Assembly (NCBI RefSeq): GCF_015709455.1
Contig: NZ_JADNQW010000005.1
Span: 496,001 to 560,000 of the forward strand
Direction of reading: 5' to 3'
Length of the DNA: 64,000 nucleotides
Source: Methylosinus sp. H3A
Lineage (GTDB): Bacteria > Pseudomonadota > Alphaproteobacteria > Rhizobiales > Beijerinckiaceae
The notes below the pieces were generated by a model. That model had not been told where the DNA came from, made no database searches, and saw only the letters and a list, made by a program, of their open reading frames with translations. The position numbers and the translations under genes are program-made. How positions within the stretch are numbered: the first letter of the stretch is position 1; every line of letters begins with the position of its first letter. Below, piece by piece: positions 59,225 through 64,000 of the stretch.

Positions 59225-59803
59225 ATGGCGGCACCGCCCCTTTCGGCCGGGCGAAAGGCGATCTCGACAGCGATGACGCGCAACAGAAAGAGACGATGCC
59301 TCGCCTTTATCATCGTCTTCGCCGCCGCCGCGGGCTGGCTCTGGCCGCATGTCGCCGGCGCCGTGGCGATGGCGCTCGCCTTTGTCGGCGTGTTGCATCT
59401 CGCCGTGCTGGCCTATGAGGAGATCGCCTTTCCGCAATATAGCGAGGCGATGAGCCCGGAGGATTACGAGCATTTCTGCGCGGCGCTGCTGCGCGAGGCG
59501 CGCTGGAGCGCGCGGGTCACGCGGCTGAGCGGCGATCAGGGCGTCGATATCGTCGCGGAAAAGCGCAAGCGGCGGATCGTCGTCCAGTGCAAGAAATATT
59601 CGAAGCCGGTGGGCAACAGGGCCGTGCAGGAGATCGTCGCGGCGATCGCCCATGAGGAGGCCGAGCGCGGAATCGTCGTCGCCACCAAGGGCTACACGCC
59701 GAGCGCCGTGCAGCTCGCCGCCTCCAATGAAGTGCTGTTGCTGCATCATTCGGAGCTGACGAAGATCGATCGGCTGCTCAGGCGGCCGCTTCTATCGGCT
59801 TGA
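59225..59803 (+). CDS. Membrane-anchored Mrr-like restriction endonuclease domain protein
   Basis: A 192-residue protein. Residues about 25-62 form two closely spaced hydrophobic helices (FIIVFAAAAGWLWPHVAGAV and MALAFVGVLHLAVLAYEEIA). Residues about 75-190 are a PD-(D/E)xK nuclease of the Mrr type: YEHFCAALLREARWSARVTR, GDQGVDIVAEKRKRRIVVQC with the catalytic Asp, QCKKYSKPV with the Q-x-K, and AVQEIVAAIAHEEAERGIVV. Such proteins may cleave modified or foreign DNA, but the biology is unknown. A start at ATG 59273 (MTRNRKRR) is also possible. The end overlaps the convergent transglutaminase gene by 26 bases. Confidence 0.85.
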   Translation: MAAPPLSAGRKAISTAMTRNRKRRCLAFIIVFAAAAGWLWPHVAGAVAMALAFVGVLHLAVLAYEEIAFPQYSEAMSPEDYEHFCAALLREARWSARVTRLSGDQGVDIVAEKRKRRIVVQCKKYSKPVGNRAVQEIVAAIAHEEAERGIVVATKGYTPSAVQLAASNEVLLLHHSELTKIDRLLRRPLLSA

Positions 59804-60665
59804 CGCTGACGCTGACGTCGAGCTTCTGCTTTCCAGCGGCGAAAATCACGCCGTCGATCGGCGAGACATCGGCATAGTCGCGGCCCTGCGCGATGACGAT
59901 ATGATCGTCGAGCGCCAGAATGGCGTTGGTCGGATCGACGCCGAGCCAGCCGAACTCGCGCCCGCACCAGATGGAAATCCAGGCGTGGGAGGCGTCGGCG
60001 CCCTCGAGCTTGGCTGCGCCCGGCGCCGGAATGGTGCGGATATAGCCGCTGACATAGGCAGCCGGCAGGCCAAGCCCGCGCAGAGCGGCGATCATTATGT
60101 GGGTGAAATCCTGGCAGACGCCGCTGCGCTTCTCGAAGGCCCGCGCCAGCGGCATGGCGACATGGGTGGCGTTGGGATCATAGACGAAATCGGCTTTGAT
60201 CCGCCGCATCAACTCCGCTGCGCCCGCGAGCATGGGACGCCCCGGCGGAAAGCTCTCGCGCGCATAGGCGGTCGCGGGCTCGTAGAGCGGCGCGAGACGG
60301 CTCGGAAACACGAAATGCGCCGGCGCGTCCGGGCCGAGCGAGGGCGTCTCCAGAGCCTCGGCCCGCACGGCCTCCCAAGGCGGCGTCCGCGCCTCCTGCG
60401 GCGGGGCGGCGCGCTCGACGCGCACGCGCGCGCTCATCGCTATGCCGAGCTTCACATGGGGGGCGTCTATCTGCGCCTCGGCCACGCGATTGCCGTAGAA
60501 ATCGACGCGCTCGCGCCAGTCGCGCGGGCCGGGCGTCACATCGATGCGGCCGAAGAGGGCGCGCTGGCCGGCGTCGTCGCGCGGCAACAGACGCAAAGCG
60601 CAGCGCGCCGCGGCGACGGGCGCCTCGTAGCTATAGGTCGTCACATGGGTGATGTCGTAGATCAC
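59778..60665 (-). CDS. Transglutaminase-like protease/ligase (bacterial transglutaminase-like family)
   Basis: A 295-residue protein with the N-terminal beta domain (YDITHVTTYSYEAPVAAARC, the Bact_transglu_N start) and the transglutaminase core with catalytic triad Cys184 (RSGVCQDFTHIM), His228 (ADASHAWISIW) and Asp244 (GVDPTNAIL). It is the last gene of a conserved cluster with an ATP-grasp/alpha-E protein and a large transglutaminase/DUF2126 protein. The cluster has been predicted to make or modify peptides or proteins by ligation; the product is unknown. The start overlaps the ATP-grasp gene by 4 bases. Confidence 0.92.
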   Translation of the reverse strand: MIYDITHVTTYSYEAPVAAARCALRLLPRDDAGQRALFGRIDVTPGPRDWRERVDFYGNRVAEAQIDAPHVKLGIAMSARVRVERAAPPQEARTPPWEAVRAEALETPSLGPDAPAHFVFPSRLAPLYEPATAYARESFPPGRPMLAGAAELMRRIKADFVYDPNATHVAMPLARAFEKRSGVCQDFTHIMIAALRGLGLPAAYVSGYIRTIPAPGAAKLEGADASHAWISIWCGREFGWLGVDPTNAILALDDHIVIAQGRDYADVSPIDGVIFAAGKQKLDVSVSVKPIEAAA

Positions 60666-63181
60666 GCTAACCGGATCGGCTCCTCGAAATGCGCCGCATT
60701 GGAGCCCTGCAGGAAGTAGCGGGCGGCGAGCGCATCCGCAAGACTCATCAAGCGTTGCTCTAAGGCGAAGATTTTGGCGACGTCGAGCTCGGCGGCGTTC
60801 TCCACCTCGATCTCGGCGCGCAATTTCACCGCGAGGCGGCGCGGCGCCTCGAGCAGCCCGTCATGGCGCAGCGTCGGCAGGGCCGAGAGATGCTCCTCGA
60901 TCTTGGCGATCTGGAAGCCGACCGAGCGCGGATTGAAGGGATCGAGCACCGCCATATCGAGCGCCGGCGCGAGCGCTGCGCCGGAGAGATAGCGCGAGCG
61001 ATAGGCGATCTGCGAATCGATGAGCTCGAGCAGAGTGTCGAGACTGTCGATCGTCGCGCCTTCGTCGGCGAATTGGCGCGCGAAGCGGCAGCCGTTGATC
61101 GCCCGCTCGACGCGCTTGCCGAGATCGAGGAAGGACCAGCCGGCGACGCGGTTGAAATTCTCGTCGACGAGGCCGGAGAGCGCCGCCAATATGTGCAACG
61201 ATTGCTCGACGCCCTCGAGAATCGCCGGCTCCGAGGCGAGGCCCGGAGCCAGCTCGTCGAGGCGGCTCTCCAGCCGGCCGACGAGATGCCAAATGTCCTG
61301 CGACAGGCGCTCGCGCACGATGGAGGCGGCGTATTTCGCCGCGCGCGCGATGGAGAGCGCCGAGCCCGCCGTCTCCGAGCCGCCGGCCGCGGCGAGAGCG
61401 AGCTCCGTCGCCGAGAGCCGCGGGCTGCGCGTCGGCGCGGCGCCCCAGGCGAGCAGCAGCCGCTCCAGCCGCTCGATCGGCTGGCGGCCGCTGTAATTGG
61501 GCGCGTCCGCCTCGGTGAGGCGATTGCACAGAGAGCGCACCAGCCGCAGCGTCGCCTCGGCGCGCTCGAAATAGCGGCCCATCCAAAAGAGATTATCGGC
61601 GGCGCGGCTCGGCAGATCGCCGACCATGCGGACGATCTCTATGTCGTCGCTCGTCGGCAGCAGAGTGGAATTGTCGGTCGGCCGGTCGCCGAGCACCCAG
61701 ACGTCGGCCGATTGCGCCCCCGCCCCCATGGAAATGGCGCGCACGTCGAGCCGGTCCGACACGCGGCAGAAGCCGCCCGGCATCACCCGCCAGCCATCCG
61801 CCGTGGCGGCGGCGAAGACTCTGAGCGCAAAGGGGCGCGGAACCAGCGCGCCATCCTTCCAGACCGGCGTCGTCGAGAGCTGCACGACCTCCTGGCCGAC
61901 ATAATCCATGCCGCGGGCGCGCATCGCCTCGGTGAGACGCGCCCGCTCGGCGGCGTCGAACTCGGCGCCCAGCGCGACGCGGCGGCCGGGGAAGCCGGCG
62001 AGCTGCTCGCCGAAAGCCGGCGCGACGGCGCGGTCCTGCAGCGAGGCGAGCACGGAGTCGCGGGCCTCGTCCTGGCCGCACCACCAGGTGGCGATATTGG
62101 CGAGGCGCAGATCCTCGCCGAGCAGGCGACGGGCGATGGCCGGCAGGAAGGAGAGCAGAGCGCGCGATTCGATGAGGCCGGCGCCCGGCATGTTGGCGAT
62201 GGTGACATTGCCCTCGCGAATCGTGTCGAGCAGGCCCGGCACGCCGAGATGCGAGGCGGCGTTCAGCTCCAGCGGATCGCACCAATCGGCGTCGACCCTG
62301 CGCCACACCACGTCGACGCGCTTCAGCCCGGCGATGGTCCGTACATGGAGCTTGCGCTCGCTGGTGACGAGATCGGCGCCCTCGACGAGCAAAAAACCGA
62401 GATAGCGCGCGAGGCTCACCTGCTCGGAATAGGATTCGCTGAACGGGCCCGGCGTCAGCAGGCAGATGCGCGGGTCTTTCTGCTGCGCGGCCTTGGCGAG
62501 GGCGGCGCGAAAATCGCGGAAGAAGGGAGCCAGCCGCTCGACCCTCATATCGCGATAGAGGCGCGGAAAGGTGCGCGCCATCACCAACCGATTCTCGAGC
62601 GAATAGCCGGCGCCCGAAGGAGCCTGGGCGCGGTCGCCGAGCACCCACCAGCGCCCGTCCGGCCCGCGGCCGATCTCGGCGGCGTAGAAGCGCAGCCAGC
62701 GGCCGCCGGGCGGCGTCGCGCCGCTCATGGCGCGGACATAATCGGGCGAGCCGGCGACGACCGCCGCCGGCATAGCCCCCTCCTTGACGAGGCGCTGCTC
62801 GCCATAAGCGTCGCGCAGCACCATGTCGAGAAGCTCGGCGCGCTGGGCGACGCCTTCGGCGATCTCCCGCCATTCGGCCTGCGGCAGCAGCAGCGGCAGC
62901 CGGCTGAGCGGCCAAGTGCGTTCCTTGGTTTCGCCGAGCACGCGATAGGAGACGCCCATGTCGCGGATGCGCCGTCCCGCTGCGGCGAAGCGATCGTCTA
63001 TATCCTCGCGGCTCAAACCCCCGAGGGTGTCGAGCAGGCTCGCCCAATGGGGACGCACGCGCCCGTCCGGCCCGACGAGCTCGTCCGGCACACCCTCCGG
63101 CGGGGCATAGCGGGCGATCCAGGAGGCGACGCGCCGCGCCGCCTCTCCCATGCTCGCATCGATCGTCCGCTCAGCCGGCAC
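60662..63181 (-). CDS. Fused circularly permuted ATP-grasp and alpha-E domain protein
   Basis: An 839-residue fusion. The first part (about 1-480) is a circularly permuted ATP-grasp type 1 domain: [100 protein letters not shown] and [20 protein letters not shown]. The second part (about 515-825) is the alpha-E helical domain: [32 protein letters not shown] and [16 protein letters not shown]. In many genomes these are two separate genes. The ATP-grasp part is predicted to form an amide bond using ATP. It overlaps both neighbours (4 and 11 bases), giving a coupled operon. Confidence 0.92.
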   Translation of the reverse strand: MPAERTIDASMGEAARRVASWIARYAPPEGVPDELVGPDGRVRPHWASLLDTLGGLSREDIDDRFAAAGRRIRDMGVSYRVLGETKERTWPLSRLPLLLPQAEWREIAEGVAQRAELLDMVLRDAYGEQRLVKEGAMPAAVVAGSPDYVRAMSGATPPGGRWLRFYAAEIGRGPDGRWWVLGDRAQAPSGAGYSLENRLVMARTFPRLYRDMRVERLAPFFRDFRAALAKAAQQKDPRICLLTPGPFSESYSEQVSLARYLGFLLVEGADLVTSERKLHVRTIAGLKRVDVVWRRVDADWCDPLELNAASHLGVPGLLDTIREGNVTIANMPGAGLIESRALLSFLPAIARRLLGEDLRLANIATWWCGQDEARDSVLASLQDRAVAPAFGEQLAGFPGRRVALGAEFDAAERARLTEAMRARGMDYVGQEVVQLSTTPVWKDGALVPRPFALRVFAAATADGWRVMPGGFCRVSDRLDVRAISMGAGAQSADVWVLGDRPTDNSTLLPTSDDIEIVRMVGDLPSRAADNLFWMGRYFERAEATLRLVRSLCNRLTEADAPNYSGRQPIERLERLLLAWGAAPTRSPRLSATELALAAAGGSETAGSALSIARAAKYAASIVRERLSQDIWHLVGRLESRLDELAPGLASEPAILEGVEQSLHILAALSGLVDENFNRVAGWSFLDLGKRVERAINGCRFARQFADEGATIDSLDTLLELIDSQIAYRSRYLSGAALAPALDMAVLDPFNPRSVGFQIAKIEEHLSALPTLRHDGLLEAPRRLAVKLRAEIEVENAAELDVAKIFALEQRLMSLADALAARYFLQGSNAAHFEEPIRLA

Positions 63182-64000
63182 AATTCCTCCGCAGGTCCAA
63201 AGTCAGCGGGAACTCGCCCGCCGGCTCCTCGCGCGGCGGCCGCACCCTGCCGGGCGTATGGCCGTGATCCTGGAACCGCGACAGCCTGCGAGCCTCCGCC
63301 TCATGCGAGTTTACCGGAAAAGTGTCGTAGCTGCGACCGCCCGGATGCGCCGTGTGATAGACGCAGCCGCCGAGCGAGCGCTCGCTCCAGCTGTCGATGA
63401 CGTCGAAGGTCAGAGGCGCATGGTCGGGGATGGTCGGGTGCATGCCCGAGGGCGGCTGCCAGGCCTTGAAGCGCACGCCCGCGACCGCCTCGCCCGAGGC
63501 GCCGGCGCTGGTCATGGGCACGCGGCGGCCGTTGCAGGCGATGACGTGCCGACCGGGGACGAAGCCCTTGGCCTTCACCTCGACGCGCTCCACCGAGGAA
63601 TCGACGAAACGCGCGGTGCCGCCGGCGACGCCTTCCTCGCCCAGCACATTCCAGGGCTCCAGCGCCTGCCGGATTTCCAGCTCCACTCCGCCATGCTCGA
63701 CGCGTCCGGCGAGCGGGCAGCGGAACTCCTTCTGCGCCTCGAACCATTCCGGCTCGAAAGCGTAGCCCGCCCCCTGCAGATCGCCGAGCACGTCGAGGAA
63801 ATCGCGCCAAACGAAATGCGGCAGCATGAAGCGGTCGTGCAGCGCCGTGCCCCAACGCACGAAGCCCCCGCGCTGCGGCTCGCGCCAGAACCAGGCGACG
63901 AGCGCGCGCAGCAGCAATTGCTGCGCGAGGCTCATGCGCGCGTCGGGCGGCATCTCGAAGCTGCGGAACTCGACGAGGCCGAGCCGGCCGGTCGGCCCGT
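63171..64000 (-). CDS. Large transglutaminase-like/DUF2126 protein, C-terminal part
   Basis: The frame is open to the right edge (first visible residues [15 protein letters not shown]), so only the C-terminal 275 or so residues are seen of a protein that is normally about 1100 long. This part is DUF2126: [80 protein letters not shown] and [20 protein letters not shown]. The N-terminal transglutaminase domain should lie outside the window. It is the first of the three cluster genes seen here and overlaps the ATP-grasp gene by 11 bases. Confidence 0.92.
   Translation of the reverse strand, partial: GPTGRLGLVEFRSFEMPPDARMSLAQQLLLRALVAWFWREPQRGGFVRWGTALHDRFMLPHFVWRDFLDVLGDLQGAGYAFEPEWFEAQKEFRCPLAGRVEHGGVELEIRQALEPWNVLGEEGVAGGTARFVDSSVERVEVKAKGFVPGRHVIACNGRRVPMTSAGASGEAVAGVRFKAWQPPSGMHPTIPDHAPLTFDVIDSWSERSLGGCVYHTAHPGGRSYDTFPVNSHEAEARRLSRFQDHGHTPGRVRPPREEPAGEFPLTLDLRRNCAG

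Noticed and set aside
60863..63400. An 845-residue plus-strand open frame
   Set aside because: Antisense to the ATP-grasp/alpha-E gene, low-complexity Arg/Ala/Glu composition.

Overview
The window is a high-GC chromosome segment from an alphaproteobacterial (type II) methanotroph, most likely of the Methylosinus/Methylocystis group. The main evidence is a complete pmoCAB operon for particulate methane monooxygenase (minus strand, 24445 to 21200) whose products have the lengths and metal-ligand patterns of alphaproteobacterial pMMO. Supporting evidence is a beta-RFAP synthase gene for tetrahydromethanopterin, a malyl-CoA lyase gene of the serine cycle, homospermidine synthase, and typical alphaproteobacterial gene orders (rimP-nusA-ylxR-infB-rbfA-truB; str-S10-spc). 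Species and pMMO isozyme cannot be fixed from sequence reading alone.

Layout. 1-4265: end of a TonB-dependent receptor, a HAD phosphatase, two small lipoproteins, a MutT-type Nudix hydrolase and a GNAT acetyltransferase. 4330-11822: a translation/transcription operon, rimP-nusA-ylxR-infB-rbfA-truB, with a good promoter and a terminator-like leader hairpin. 11823-16414: murI, homospermidine synthase, a TPR-less SPINDLY-type glycosyltransferase and a VOC protein. 16432-20309 (minus): sulfate uptake operon sbp-cysT-cysW-cysA with an upstream dyad. 20453-24445 (minus): pmoCAB followed by a strong terminator and an uncharacterised membrane-anchored periplasmic protein; upstream of pmoC lies an AT-rich island with inverted repeats. 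25011-27892: folK-folP-pcd facing mptG, a pterin module. 27903-32312: exported HAD protein, AraC/GyrI regulator, class A acid phosphatase, glycine-zipper lipoprotein, metallophosphoesterase.

32445-48850 (minus): one long ribosomal block running rpsL-rpsG-fusA-tuf, the S10 genes, the spc genes, then secY-adk. It stops after adk at a bidirectional terminator, so rpsM-rpsK-rpoA-rplQ are not next to it. 49398-64000: malyl-CoA lyase, hspQ, an IalB-like protein, a family-5 solute-binding protein translationally coupled to an AMP-binding-like fragment protein, DUF1810, pyrD, DUF952, a GST, ribF, a membrane-anchored Mrr-like nuclease, and a transglutaminase / ATP-grasp-alpha-E / DUF2126 cluster that runs off the right edge.

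How it fits together: methane oxidation (pMMO), C1 carrier synthesis (beta-RFAP synthase and pterin enzymes) and C1 assimilation (malyl-CoA lyase) are present with growth-linked translation genes. Several families of short palindromic repeats occupy intergenic gaps, including one inside the spc ribosomal operon. No tRNA, rRNA, CRISPR array, IS element or phage gene was recognised. Because GC is so high, many long antisense open frames exist; they were treated as artefacts.
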